A stretch of 64,000 bases of DNA from Cristatella mucedo. Taxonomy: Eukaryota; Bryozoa; Phylactolaemata; Cristatellidae. The notes beneath the pieces are model-generated. The model was not told the DNA's origin. It saw only the letters and a list, made by a program, of their open reading frames with translations, and ran no database searches. A program made the position numbers and the translations under genes. The number at the start of each line of letters is the position of its first letter. The stretch's first letter is position 1. The stretch is taken from the NCBI GenBank assembly GCA_009760855.2, contig WPIO01000001.1:1483501-1547500 (forward strand). Direction: 5' to 3'. Below are positions 49,501 through 56,411 of the stretch, one piece after another.

Positions 49501-52500
49501 ATTGCCTTTTTGCTGAATTCGAACCCACGACCTGGGCTGTGACTTGTGAGCACCTCACCCATTAAATAAGTCCCAGAGGCAACTGCAACTCATTCAGAAG
49601 ACTGCTTGTAGAGCTAGCCATCACGTTCGATCTCTATCCAAGATTAGGAGCTGTCTCCCACAGTTGCTTGTAAAAAAATTAACTAGTTCCTTAGTTCTGT
49701 CTCGGCTTGATTATTGTAATTCCTTTTTGGCTGGGCTACCAATGAAAGCTATTAGGCCACTGCAGCTGACTATGAATATGGCTGCAAGGCTAGTCTTTAA
49801 ATCACAGAGGTTTGAGCACGTGTCTCCTTTGCTAAAAGAGCTAGGATGGATGCCGGTTGAGCAACGGATACAGAGCAAAGTTCTTACGCTGACCAACAAG
49901 GCCCGCCACGGCTTGGCTCCTTCGTACCTAGCTGAACTGCTGCATCAGTTTCAGACTGTTCGCACCCTCAGGTCCTCTGTGGACAATAGATTAGCTATTC
50001 CATTCCTCCGCTTAAAGACCGTTGGCGACAGAAGATTTCACTCTGCAGGTCCTAGACTGTGGAACTCGCTTCCACAACTCTTACGCAACGACAACTACTC
50101 TCCTGCTGCCGACTAAGACTCATCCTTTCCAGAGGTCCTGAGCTGCTACTTCCGTGCTACTCACTACTTCAATCGCTTTCCTGACTCTGCTATGCTTCCC
50201 ACTTTCTGTTTGTTGCGTGAGACGAAGTCTGTTGGCTACCAAATGGGTACCGAAAGCTGCTTAGGCTGTGATTGGGCTATGCAAAACTCTCCTGCGTAAC
50301 ACCCACATGGTCTTGATGACTTTGTGGAGTTACAGACGAGATACATAACATAACTGTCATCATAGAGTATAGGATTGGCTAGCCCTCGGTGCCTAGTTTT
50401 TGTGGTCACTGCCATCCATCCCCTCGAGCACACCTCTGCCCTGAACTGTGTGTCAATGGTTACCCTTTTCTGCTGGAAGCTAAAGGTTGCAGATCTAATG
50501 GTCACCAGCATTCGGAGCTGGTTCGGCCATGTATGGACAAGCCTGCGTTTGAAGTTGTGCCAGTTCTATACACTGCCTGTTGCGTTGTATTTGACTCCAC
50601 TGTGGTGGTGGGTTGAGTTGTGGTTTTTCTGTAAATACTGCGCCAGCATTTCTCATCTGTCTAAGAGTAGAGCAGCCGGCATTGACATGTCGTCCTCTGC
50701 ATTCTTGTAGCCTCTTAGCGATCCGGACTTTGTGAAAAAGGCTGGATCTGCACACAGCATGTACGTTCAGGAGGTTAGTCACTTTGTGAGCTGCTGTCAT
50801 ATGTTGTCATAAGTTTTAAATGCCATAAGCTTTTACATATGCATGGCTCCCTTTTTATATTCGAGATATGGTTTTGAACAGAATGCTGCATAATTTTGAC
50901 TGTGTAAACATTTAGTTTAGCTTGTATCCAACGGTTGATTTGTGTTGGCAGTGTGGATATTAGCATAGCATGATGATGTGGGAAATAATGATAATAATAA
51001 TGGCATTTATATAGCCAGTTAAGAGAACAAAAGCTAGTTCTATGCAAATTTCATATGCTATCAAAAGAAGCATGTCAGTAGTTGGCTGACCGACTACTCG
51101 TATGACAAGCAAGCTTGTCAATGATAATGCTGTTGCATGGACTTTGTGCCCTCACAGAAAAATTGCTTTTTAAATTTGCCATGTTTGGATACATCACAAG
51201 AAAGGCCTGTCGACAGTATTACATGCTTGGCCTTGAAGCAACTGAGAAGAGGGAACAATATATAGTCGTGTACGATGGAAATGCTATTCAGTGTGTTAAC
51301 TAACGACGGCTGAAAATGGCAATGTATATACCAGTATTAGAACCTTGCATCATCCGAAACGTTACTATTTCTTGATAGCGCGCACCAGGAGTGTAGATTG
51401 TGCCAGCTAGTGACTGTTATAGCTTTAAATGCCCAGCCAGTTTTCAGGACTGTTTGTCGTCTATCACTTGCTTGCTTGCCCGTCATCCTTAGGATAATCC
51501 CTGAACTAAAGTATTGCTTACTTACTCATGTCTCGTGTTTTCTCAACCCATGATGTCATTCCTTGGACTCGTGGCCATATATGTTTCTGATTTTTTTTAT
51601 AGATGACATAAATGCCGGTTTACCATGTTTTTTAATTAAGATGAGTAAAAAAAAAACTAAGTGATTCAACCACCCAGTTTCCATAGTATCTGATTAGCAT
51701 TGGGGGGGGCTATCGTCCCACGTGCCGGAAGCAATCGTCGATTGCCTGGTGACAGATTCGAACCCACGATATGGGTCGTAAAGTGGAAAGGCCTTGCCAC
51801 TAGACTAAGACCTGTTGGCAAGAAGATTGACAGTTACAAATCACTGTTTTCCATTACCTGGACTTTTAAAAACTCTGATTGGCCAAAAATTGTCAACTTC
51901 GGTACTTGCTCTTACTTTCGGATGCTGGTGCATAAACATTTGTATTTGTAACTTCACAGGGCTGTCAAGTTTTTATTATATCGAATAGCTTTCTGTCGAA
52001 AGCTCAATGCCCAAGCACTTTTGGCATCAATAGTAACCAACTTTTGTCATTCCATGCGACCCAAATGAAGTGCGAAGCATTTGTATTGTAAATAGGACAG
52101 TCGTTCACTGCTTGCTGGTCTCCCTGCCTGTGCAATCAAGTGCTTACAGATCGTTCTGCCTTTGCAGCAATTGTCAAGTGCCAAGACAGAGATTGAGTTC
52201 TCTGAGGGTGCTTTATCAAATGTATTATTATTATTATTATTATTACAGCCGGCACAAAACTAGCAGCTAGTCATGTCTGTCGTGAGTTGCCCTCTCACGT
52301 CACTTGTTGCCGACCTACATTGGCTCCCAATCAAGCAGCTCATGGACTTAAAGGTGCTGTCACTCTCTTTTAGGTCCCTACATTACCTGGCTACAGCCTA
52401 CCTCTCAGAACTACTCCCCTACGAGACTAGGCATAGTACCACCCCCTTTCTGAATCAACTCGTTTGCCTTTAGTTCGTATGATTCCAAAGCCTGGAACTC

Positions 52501-54832
52501 ACTCCCGACTGACGTCACGACACCCCGTGACTTGACGAAATTTAAAAGGAAGCTCTAATGCATCTATTTATCACAGCATTTAGTTGGTTCTTGTGATTTG
52601 TCCTTTGTGTGCTTATGCATGCTGACACGATGCATGCTACCACTAGCCATATTTACATGCTGACCCTGTGCATGTCACCTCTAACCATCTTGTGCTTGTT
52701 GACATTGTGCATACAACCACTAACCTTATGACCCTGCTTTCTCATAATAATAATAATAATAATAATAATGCACTTGATAAAGCGCCCTCAGAGAACTTAA
52801 TCTCTTTCTAGGCGCTTTGACAGCGTATGTAAAGTGCATAGAAAGAGAATAAGTTATCTGTAAGTGCTATGCAAATATTATTATTATTACCGTTAAAGTA
52901 ACTAGTATTAATGTGGTATCAAAGGTTGACTGTGTGTAATTGTCAAAAATCGGCATCTACCGAAAGATCCCGTCGGCTTTTATGGAGCAAAAGCATGAGT
53001 CGCCAAGCCTCCTTGAGTAAAATAGTAGCAATAATAGTAATGATAATTTTTGTCCTTTCACTCTGATGGCATCAGTGCGCAATAATATAGATGTTTTCGT
53101 AGTAAAAATTGATTGTAGTAGCTTTACAAGTCTTTTGGGTGAGGAATTTTTGCGGTGTTGGATTTCTGATTAGATTATAAGTTAACTCTTGTATCCACTG
53201 TTCCATTCGATGTTTGTGAAAATAGCAAATGGATATGTGTTCCTTTGTTTTTTGCTTAACCTTTTGGTTCGGTTGTTGTTGGCCGGATACCTAATTTAGC
53301 AAGCCTTTCACCTTTATAACTTTTTGGCATGAACGGTGTTGTAGCCACTTGAAATATTTATGCTCCATCGATATGTGATAGATATGCTGGAATTGGCATC
53401 TTGGCTATTAGGTCAAGCTAAAAAAAATGTTTCCTATATAACTTACGGTATTAAGTGGAAAACATGAAAAGGGGGTTTGTCATGCACTTTTAGGTCCCCT
53501 TATTCTTTTGCTCTCTCCTACCTATCAAAGCTGCTCCCCTACCAGGCTAGGCATCGTAGCACCAGCTCTTCCATCATCTTGTTTAAAAACGCACACCTAT
53601 TTAGGACAGCATTTAGTGGGTCCCTGTGATTCTTGTGCTTATGCGTGCTGACACTGTGCGTGCTGCCACGAACCACATTTACATGCTGACCCTGTGCATG
53701 TCACCCCTAATATTCATGTTTATAAAGCATGGTATTACTCACCATTCAATCGCACTTCCCTTTGCAGCAAATGTAAAGCGCCTAGAAAGAGATTGAGTTC
53801 TCTGAGGGTTTTTTATCAAGTGCATTATTTTTATTATTATAGTTGCTTAGCTAACCCTCGAGCCAACCTCAAATCCTCTGCCGTAGGCCTTTAGTTCGTA
53901 TGCTCCCCAAGCCTGGAACTTACTTACGTCACGACATCCCCTAACTTGACCCCACTTTGGAAAACAATATTTATTTCTCTGAGGAAGCTAGAGAAACGTA
54001 ATAATAATAGGAATAATATTATTATTACTATTTTGTCGATATGGTGATGTACTGAAATTATCAAACATGCCCGTACAGTGCAGTACGGAAGCAGTATAAT
54101 TATAGAGCATTTCTTTGCCTCCTTATGGAGAAGTTAACTATCTGCAATTCGCTGTTCTGAAAGACTAGCTAGTTTTCATAGGGATGCCCATCTTTTTTTC
54201 CTGTAATGCAATCTTCCTTGTAAAGCCAGGCATGTATTGCTATCCTTGTCCTTGACTCCTGATGCTACTTGATCGTGATATTGTTCTGTGTATTTTTGCA
54301 GCTATTCCAGGCTTTAGATCGGGACCGTGACGGCTACCTAACTCCGCGGGATCTGCAGCTTTGCACTGACGAGGTATGGCAGGCATGGCTGCTTCCACTA
54401 TCACCCCTCACGTTTAGTTTGTACTGTCTTCCTACCCTCGACGGTGGATCTGCCTCTGTCACTATGTAATAGGTTTCAACCACTACATCTACGAGGTAAA
54501 TACCAGTGCAACTATAGGTACCTAGCTGACTGCACCACTTTCCGGCATGCACTGTTGTTTTTTGCAGTTATCACAAAGTTTGATTGAGTTGTAGTTGACT
54601 ATTTCTTCAACGTTGTTATTCATATTTTTCTAATGTTTGTCCAAAAACAAGTTTGGCCTGGTTTTCCATGTACAGTTTTGCTTGTTTCTATGAGGCTGTT
54701 CCGTTTTTATAGGATTGGTATATCGCAATGAAAAATTTTAATTACCTCGGTGCCATCATTAAGCGCGTGTTACAACACGGAAATGGTGGCTCCCGTGAGG
54801 CAGCTGATTTTGACGATCACGAAGAGCTGTAA
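31061..54832 (+). CDS. JmjC (cupin-8) oxygenase with EF-hand and ER-retention signal, 8 exons
   Basis: Reconstructed exons: 31061-31539, 32764-32830, 32960-33228, 37806-37982, 42821-42920, 50711-50773, 54302-54373, 54713-54832. They join in one frame of 1347 bases (448 residues plus TAA), and every intron starts GT and ends AG. Predicted protein: signal peptide 1-38; JmjC/cupin-8 domain about 60-330 with Fe(II) ligands His196, Asp198 and His274 and 2-oxoglutarate-binding Lys211; a helical linker 331-385; an EF-hand loop 391-402 (DRDRDGYLTPRD); and C-terminal HEEL 445-448, which fits the KDEL-type rule. Sequons N127, N145, N298 and N309 suit a luminal protein. The Asp-to-Lys spacing (13) equals that of the asparaginyl hydroxylase FIH. 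Inference: an ER-lumen protein hydroxylase, possibly calcium-tuned; substrate unknown. JMJD8 is an ER-lumen JmjC protein but is not known to me to carry an EF-hand. Exons 5 and 6 are the least certain. Confidence 0.8.
31830..31972 (-). mobile_element. SINE S1 in intron 1
   Basis: A well-preserved copy. On the minus strand the head reads 'ggtctagcggttaaggtgc', then box B-like 'ggctcgagccc', then catatgtgaagcgcc, the hairpin and ggcgctatataagtgaatta with an AT-rich tail at about 31830-31860 on plus. It is antisense to the host gene. Confidence 0.8.
32764..32830 (+). CDS. JmjC/EF-hand gene exon 2
   Basis: A short exon after a ttgttgttttag acceptor, ending at a strong GTAAGT donor. It completes Arg160 and encodes HDVSLPGPLQCQ...VEH (residues 161-182), typical of the segment just before the metal-binding strand in cupin-8 proteins. 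It is too short to stand out as an open frame; it was found by splice signals and frame. Confidence 0.8.
32960..33228 (+). CDS. JmjC/EF-hand gene exon 3 (metal site)
   Basis: Residues 183-271 plus two bases of Trp272. It contains WFSSGGTKSVVHTD, giving His196 and Asp198 of the HxD motif, then GEKGFVLIDP with Lys211 at the 2-oxoglutarate position, and GDCLFIPYKW. The acceptor is ttgcattgtag and the donor AAATG|GTAAGC. The 129-base intron before it is the shortest of the gene. Confidence 0.92.
33770..34125 (+). mobile_element. LINE family A 3' ends in intron 3
   Basis: About 33925-34123 is a 3' UTR plus hairpin (34050-34092) and an (ATT)n tail. About 33772-33825 is a separate, decayed hairpin-tail scrap (gttctcttagggcgttttgc then ttattatcatta). 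Neither is coding. Confidence 0.7.
35180..36050 (+). pseudogene. Decayed L2-like LINE in intron 3, split by SINE S2
   Basis: 35195-35365 corresponds to the LDLSAAFDTIDH...ALQWFRSYL stretch of the RT. After the S2 insertion (35367-35540) it resumes with a 'tatggggtgtcccc' block equivalent to KYGVPQ. Then come a YMCFDHS block (about 35650), an NKLTY/LL block, a YFQL block and a LDFSNS block (about 36015-36035). Stops are frequent. Divergence from family A is large, so it may be an older L2 lineage. Confidence 0.6.
35367..35540 (+). mobile_element. SINE S2 inserted in an L2 relic
   Basis: Head with box A-like 'gatggcacactaggtaagg' and box B-like 'gggtttgaatcctgc', a body containing gcgatcctttattgcc and the complementary pair around ggtgatagcc, and a tail ending gaatcagctagtatttttat. 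Near-duplicate copies lie at 36297-36468 (minus) and 56412-56590 (plus). Confidence 0.75.
36297..36468 (-). mobile_element. SINE S2 in intron 3
   Basis: Minus-strand copy with tail (aataaataaatcctagctga at its left edge on plus), the gcgataaaggatcgccc body, box B-like 'gaatcgaacccac' (reverse complement of gtgggttcgattc), and a head ending near 36466. It lies about 0.8 kb from the plus-oriented S2, so the two could pair as an inverted repeat in the pre-mRNA. Confidence 0.75.
37806..37982 (+). CDS. JmjC/EF-hand gene exon 4 (third iron ligand)
   Basis: The acceptor is gttatgttttag. The first base completes Trp272, followed by IHQVNSFGRNIAVNVWW, which carries His274 and the conserved NIAVN-WW strand of the family, then sequons at N298 and N309. 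The donor is chosen at AAG|GTACTT (37983) because it makes the frame agree with exon 5. An alternative donor, CAA|GTATAA at 37976, would leave phase 1. Confidence 0.88.
39895..40336 (-). mobile_element. SINE S1 nested in Tc1 and itself split by LINE B
   Basis: 39895-40040 is the S1 tail, hairpin, box B region and part of the head. The head breaks at 'ctttaactgct' and resumes as 'gctagaccaaacc' at about 40318-40331. The break is filled by a LINE B 3' end. The gct (plus possible flanking bases) at both edges may be a target-site duplication. A G-run (39977-39986) lies in the body. Confidence 0.75.
40041..40318 (-). mobile_element. LINE family B 3' end nested in SINE S1
   Basis: It starts on plus with aatgtaatgtatctcc (ATTAC-type tail) and runs through the full 3' UTR into the last bases of the coding block (about 40300-40318). 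It is about 275 bases and shares the same 5' region as the copies at 41383 and 56627. Confidence 0.8.
41383..41583 (-). mobile_element. LINE family B 3' UTR copy
   Basis: A more diverged copy (aatatgtatccgggtgtaat start on plus, then the 'gtagccaacagacttct' block and the 'gagaaagtgaaaagcatagc' block), just downstream of the Tc1 relic in intron 4. Non-coding. Confidence 0.65.
42821..42920 (+). CDS. JmjC/EF-hand gene exon 5 (probable)
   Basis: Following acceptor cctgtcaccag, one base completes Arg331, then KPSLVHFRSHFEDMIRSSHI and PIDMARLKKIGLG (residues 332-364) read open as a plausible helix pair. The donor is GGC|GTAGGT at 42921 and gives phase 0, matching exon 6. Another GT at 42913 would give phase 1. 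No homology recognised; support is frame compatibility and coding character. Confidence 0.6.
43940..44058 (-). mobile_element. SINE S2 (partial) in intron 5
   Basis: On the minus strand it has a box B-like 'gtgggtgcatgtcctgc' region, then the gatcatttatagc body, ggtgatagcc, and a partly duplicated block (aatggctatc twice, 43958-43990). The head is incomplete. Confidence 0.55.
44200..44367 (+). mobile_element. LINE family A-like 3' end in intron 5
   Basis: Words of the 3' UTR ('gacaatgtgcatgctacc', 'tctaaccat'), then gcatggaaagagattaagtt, tctgagggtgct and a (ATT)-rich tail. It follows a short GT/CATG simple-sequence stretch at 44133-44190. Diverged. Confidence 0.65.
44655..46055 (+). CDS. LINE A reverse transcriptase (5'-truncated, one frameshift near the end)
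   Basis: A 466-codon open frame. RT motifs are in order: VVRPLLKKATLD and NYRPVSLLPFLSKTLE; FQSGFRANHSTESALL; LLLDLSAAFDTIDHK (first catalytic Asp); ALQWFRSYLSGR; YGVPQGSVLGPVLF; HFYADDTQLYL with the YADD at residues 268-271; LKLNDDKTNLLVMGK; LGVIFQSDLSLDDH; and the C-terminal RLDFCNSLLTGLP segment. An extra T in a T-run near 46038 shifts the last ~90 codons into the frame that ends at about 46320 (SLTFRSLHSMAPAYLSEIL...). The start codon is incidental; the element is truncated there. Confidence 0.88.
   Translation: MESIPATTTFPLECCSSVPGCASMSAFKQVTSDIVLKLVSQSKKTTSPLDPIPTVLLLRCIDLLLPCITNIINMSLASGQVPAPFKKAVVRPLLKKATLDQENLSNYRPVSLLPFLSKTLERVAADQLNSYIETSHLASKFQSGFRANHSTESALLRVYNDLLRNADMGRVSLLLLLDLSAAFDTIDHKVLLEHLSSRLGITGTALQWFRSYLSGRLQSVDVNGQRSSEVPLKYGVPQGSVLGPVLFTVYTLPLADVIAKHNLGFHFYADDTQLYLCFDPSQPSSTSNSLNSLAACIDDIRSWMAANFLKLNDDKTNLLVMGKPSVIQKLERLTFKIGSASISPVASARNLGVIFQSDLSLDDHISSTVKSAYFQLHNIAKIRACLDKDTTSKLVHAFVTSRLDFCNSLLTGLPACAIRRLQLVQNSAARLVCRERRSCHITPLLADLHWLPVKQRIDFKVFVAHF
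44656..46560 (+). mobile_element. LINE family A, 5'-truncated copy with near-intact RT, in intron 5
   Basis: Homology to the 26.1-kb copy begins at about 44656 and runs to an (ATT)n tail (46536-46560). The endonuclease is lost by 5' truncation, but the RT frame is almost undamaged. The terminal hairpin is at 46490-46532. Orientation is the same as the host gene. High similarity to the 26.1-kb copy (about 97-98% by eye over the shared RT start) points to recent activity of the family. Confidence 0.92.
46585..47045 (-). mobile_element. Diverged LINE family A 3' end in intron 5
   Basis: Minus-strand copy with tail and hairpin at 46592-46650, 3' UTR words to about 46800, and C-terminal coding scraps (ttccaggctttgggagc, then gggtggtacgatgc) to about 47040. 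It lies just 25 bases past the tail of the plus-strand LINE A, so the two tails face each other. Confidence 0.7.
47541..47718 (+). mobile_element. Possible SINE S3 (tRNA-like head plus LINE A tail)
   Basis: A box A-like 'tgggttagcaagc' and, about 60 bases on, a box B-like 'ggcttcaaatcctgc' are followed directly by ccaaatgtaaagtgcttag, the hairpin (47643-47688) and an ATT tail. It is only one copy, so a chance tRNA-like stretch before a truncated LINE tail cannot be excluded. Confidence 0.4.
48856..48878. repeat. (TAA)n microsatellite
   Basis: A short TAA/AAT run without a recognisable LINE hairpin next to it. Confidence 0.8.
49446..49562 (-). mobile_element. SINE S2 (partial) in intron 5
   Basis: Minus-strand: box A region near 49545-49562, box B-like 'gtgggttcgaattc', body ggcaatcctttattgc and ggtgatagcag, ending near ctcctctgcc. 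It sits directly upstream of the LINE B copy. Confidence 0.65.
49585..50357 (+). mobile_element. LINE family B, 5'-truncated copy in intron 5
   Basis: Reference copy for family B: the RT C-terminal domain (open 49664-50116), then a ~240-base 3' UTR with ctactcactact, tttgttgcgtgagac, gttggctaccaaatggg and gactttgtggagttaca blocks, ending in agatacataacataac. The coding part is alignable to LINE A in protein but not closely in DNA, so B is a separate L2/CR1-type lineage. Confidence 0.82.
49664..50116 (+). pseudogene. LINE B RT C-terminal fragment
   Basis: 150 open codons: LVLSRLDYCNSFLAGLP, ARLVFKSQRFEHVSPLLKEL, WMPVEQRIQSKVLTLT, APSYLAELL, and the terminal GPRLWNSLPQLLRND, in the same order as the LINE A C-terminus. 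Upstream in another frame, KIRSCLPQ precedes it. It lacks the catalytic RT core because of 5' truncation, so it is inert. Confidence 0.8.
50711..50773 (+). CDS. JmjC/EF-hand gene exon 6 (probable)
   Basis: A 63-base exon between acceptor gcattcttgtag and donor GAG|GTTAGT encodes PLSDPDFVKKAGSAHSMYVQ and E (residues 365-385). Only phase 0 is open, which matches exon 5's chosen donor and exon 7. Its small size and lack of a known motif keep confidence moderate. Confidence 0.6.
51700..51812 (-). mobile_element. tRNA-derived SINE fragment (S2-like) in intron 6
   Basis: On the minus strand the head reads 'tagtctagtggcaaggc' (box A-like) and 'gtgggttcgaatctg' (box B-like), a good tRNA-like spacing. 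The body differs from the other S2 copies and ends in a C-run on minus (G-run 51701-51708 on plus). It is not a functional tRNA gene: no clean acceptor stem could be paired. Confidence 0.6.
52155..52246 (+). mobile_element. Tail-only LINE A insertion (~92 bp)
   Basis: It contains only tgcctttgcagcaattgtca, the hairpin (52168-52215) and (ATT)n. The flanking old LINE sequence resumes with acagccggcacaaaac; 'acag' is present on both sides and may be the target duplication. Confidence 0.65.
52744..52820 (-). mobile_element. Tail-only LINE A insertion (~77 bp), inverted
   Basis: (AAT)n followed by gcacttgataaagcgccctc, the hairpin and ggcgctttgac. It is inserted immediately before the hairpin of the older copy, so two hairpins now face each other as an inverted repeat (52770-52880). 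Confidence 0.7.
53485..53960 (+). mobile_element. LINE family A nested in an older LINE A, intron 6
   Basis: The older copy (53485-53580) breaks after 'agctcttccatcatctt' and resumes at about 53839 with ttgcttagctaaccctcgag and caacctcaaatcctctg, continuing to about 53960. The insert 53581-53838 is a younger 3' end (last coding codons, 3' UTR, hairpin 53775-53812, ATT tail). Confidence 0.65.
54302..54373 (+). CDS. JmjC/EF-hand gene exon 7 (EF-hand)
   Basis: A strong acceptor (gtgtatttttgcag) and donor (GAG|GTATGG) bound 24 codons: LFQAL, then the EF loop DRDRDGYLTPRD, then LQLCTDE (residues 386-409). Loop positions 1, 3, 5 are Asp, 6 is Gly, 8 is Leu and 12 is Asp rather than the usual Glu, which can lower calcium affinity or favour magnesium. 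Phase 0 on both sides. Confidence 0.85.
54713..54832 (+). CDS. JmjC/EF-hand gene exon 8 (C-terminus, HEEL)
   Basis: After acceptor gtttttatag, 39 codons and a TAA. DWYIAMKNFNYLGAIIKRVL forms the exit helix of the EF-hand and a short helix, then a Gly/Ser and acidic stretch ending DDHEEL. HEEL satisfies the KDEL-receptor pattern [KRHQSA]-[DENQ]-E-L. No AATAAA was found close downstream, so the 3' UTR end is unknown. Confidence 0.85.
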   Translation, partial: DWYIAMKNFNYLGAIIKRVLQHGNGGSREAADFDDHEEL

Positions 54833-55476
54833 TCCAGCCGGAATCTTTGTCTCCATAGATGTGAGCACGTTTGTATGTTTTTCTGGCTGTGATCTACTAT
54901 GGGCAAAATATTTGGAACTATGTTTTATTTGGGCCGGTGCACTCATAATCTTGTATTTGTATGCTAGTCGGCTTGTATTCCAAATTGGTGAATCGATTTC
55001 ACTTTGACCGTTGTAGACTTTATGGCTCTATCGTTTATAATCACAGGCTAGTTGGTTGTAGGGCGCCAGACTATGGTCTATGTGACAGCACGGCTTATCG
55101 CTTGATTATTCAAGCATCTTTATTTGAAATACTGGTTTTAATATTTTTTAAACCTATTCACTAGAGTAATGCTCTGTATATGTCTCAGCGTTCTATTTTT
55201 TTGCGAATTCAACCTATTATAGATGACGGCTGTTCATCCTGTTACACGTAGGAGCCATTTTTATTACTTATTCTGGCAAGCTGATCAGTCTCTTTCCACA
55301 CAGTGGATGGCTAGTTTTTTTGCTGATACGTGAGACCAGTGCACACGCTATGTAAGCTCCCTGTGACTGGCTCAGCATGAACTTGACCTTGGTCACCCAA
55401 TAGTTTAGCCTGTCTGGATATTGAACGGTGCTTATGCAGGGATTGCTGTCACCGATCTCCCAAATTTGAATGTAGC

Positions 55477-55482
<6 letters not shown>

Positions 55483-55535
<53 letters not shown>
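55483..55535. repeat. (AT)n microsatellite
   Basis: 53 bases of alternating AT. The Tyr-Ile open frame across it on the minus strand is an artefact of the repeat. Confidence 0.97.
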
Positions 55536-55538
<3 letters not shown>

Positions 55539-55644
55539 TTGAAAATTCGTATGGTGCGAATCGATCTTGATATGGTCTATCTTGGATAGCCATCTTATTT
55601 TTGTAAAGTCGCAACCTACCGTAATGCATCGAAGTATCCTCAGG

Positions 55645-55681
55645 CAACTGCATGCCTGTAATACTTACAGGCATGCAGTTG
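55645..55681. repeat. Perfect hairpin, 17-bp arms, 3-base loop
   Basis: caactgcatgcctgtaa (55645-55661), loop tac, and ttacaggcatgcagttg (55665-55681) are exact reverse complements. Each arm also contains the palindrome gcatgc. No transposon end or gene is recognised next to it. Confidence 0.92.
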
Positions 55682-56411
55682 GTGTGAGCAAGAAGATGCT
55701 TCTGTCCGGCCTCCCAGTATGTATCGCTCATATGTTCAATATTTTCTCTGGACAGTTGAATTCGATAGGCAAGTCAGTCTCAGCTTCTCGTCAGCAGCTG
55801 AAAATGGAATACCCAATGACAAATTAAATGGTTGGCTGGTATGTGCAGTCTTTTGCTAACGCAGCCCCATTATATGATCCACTGCGTTAGTGTGGCGTGT
55901 TTAGTTATGAAATGCCGTAAGAGTAGCACTCTCAATAATTGCCACCAATTAGAGGTTTCAGTAGCTACCAGCAGCTCACTGCCGTTGACTCGCATCGCCC
56001 AGTCACAGTAGTTCAGTCGCAGAAGACAACACTGCCCTATCTTGCAGCTTGACGGACGTGTGCTATCTTGCCACATGAGGTAGGTGTGCCATCTTGCGGC
56101 GTGACGGACTTTCTCTACTTTAATTAGTCGATATAATACGTAGCAGTCCATGCCTCTGGCCTTCGCCCGGTGAGTCAGCTATTTTCCAAATTGGTAAAAT
56201 GATAACTATAACCAACAAGCAGCTATCAAGCTATGTTCTATAATTTGCTTGGTCTGGTCTGCATGTGTCTGGATGGCCTAAGTACTTATAGGAAACCAAA
56301 TTAAAATTTGATTTGCTCAATATAATTTAGTTTATGAACGAGTTTGAAGAATTACGGTAAAACTGCATGTTGAAAAGCTTCCAACTTAGTGCTTATTCCA
56401 CAGTTGTAATT

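Larger units (their letters stand above)
52095..52890 (+). mobile_element. Old LINE family A copy with two nested tail-only insertions
   Basis: The old copy has coding blocks (cactgcttgctggtct; then, after an insertion, cacttgttgccgacctaca, tttaggtcc, tcgtatgattccaaagcctgg), a 3' UTR (52600-52740) and its own end gtaaagtgcatagaaagaga...gcaaatattatt (52825-52888). It is interrupted at 52155-52246 by a plus-strand hairpin-plus-tail unit, and at 52744-52820 by a minus-strand one. Confidence 0.72.
54833..56411. other. 3' flank of the JmjC gene
   Basis: Contains an (AT)n tract and a perfect 17-bp-arm hairpin (listed separately). No further gene could be supported. Confidence 0.45.

Noticed and set aside
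51700-51812. Candidate functional tRNA gene on the minus strand
   Set aside because: Box A and B are good, but no convincing acceptor or anticodon stems pair, and related copies are dispersed as SINEs.
55432-55731. 99-codon minus-strand frame with a Tyr-Ile repeat
   Set aside because: It is produced by the (AT)n microsatellite.
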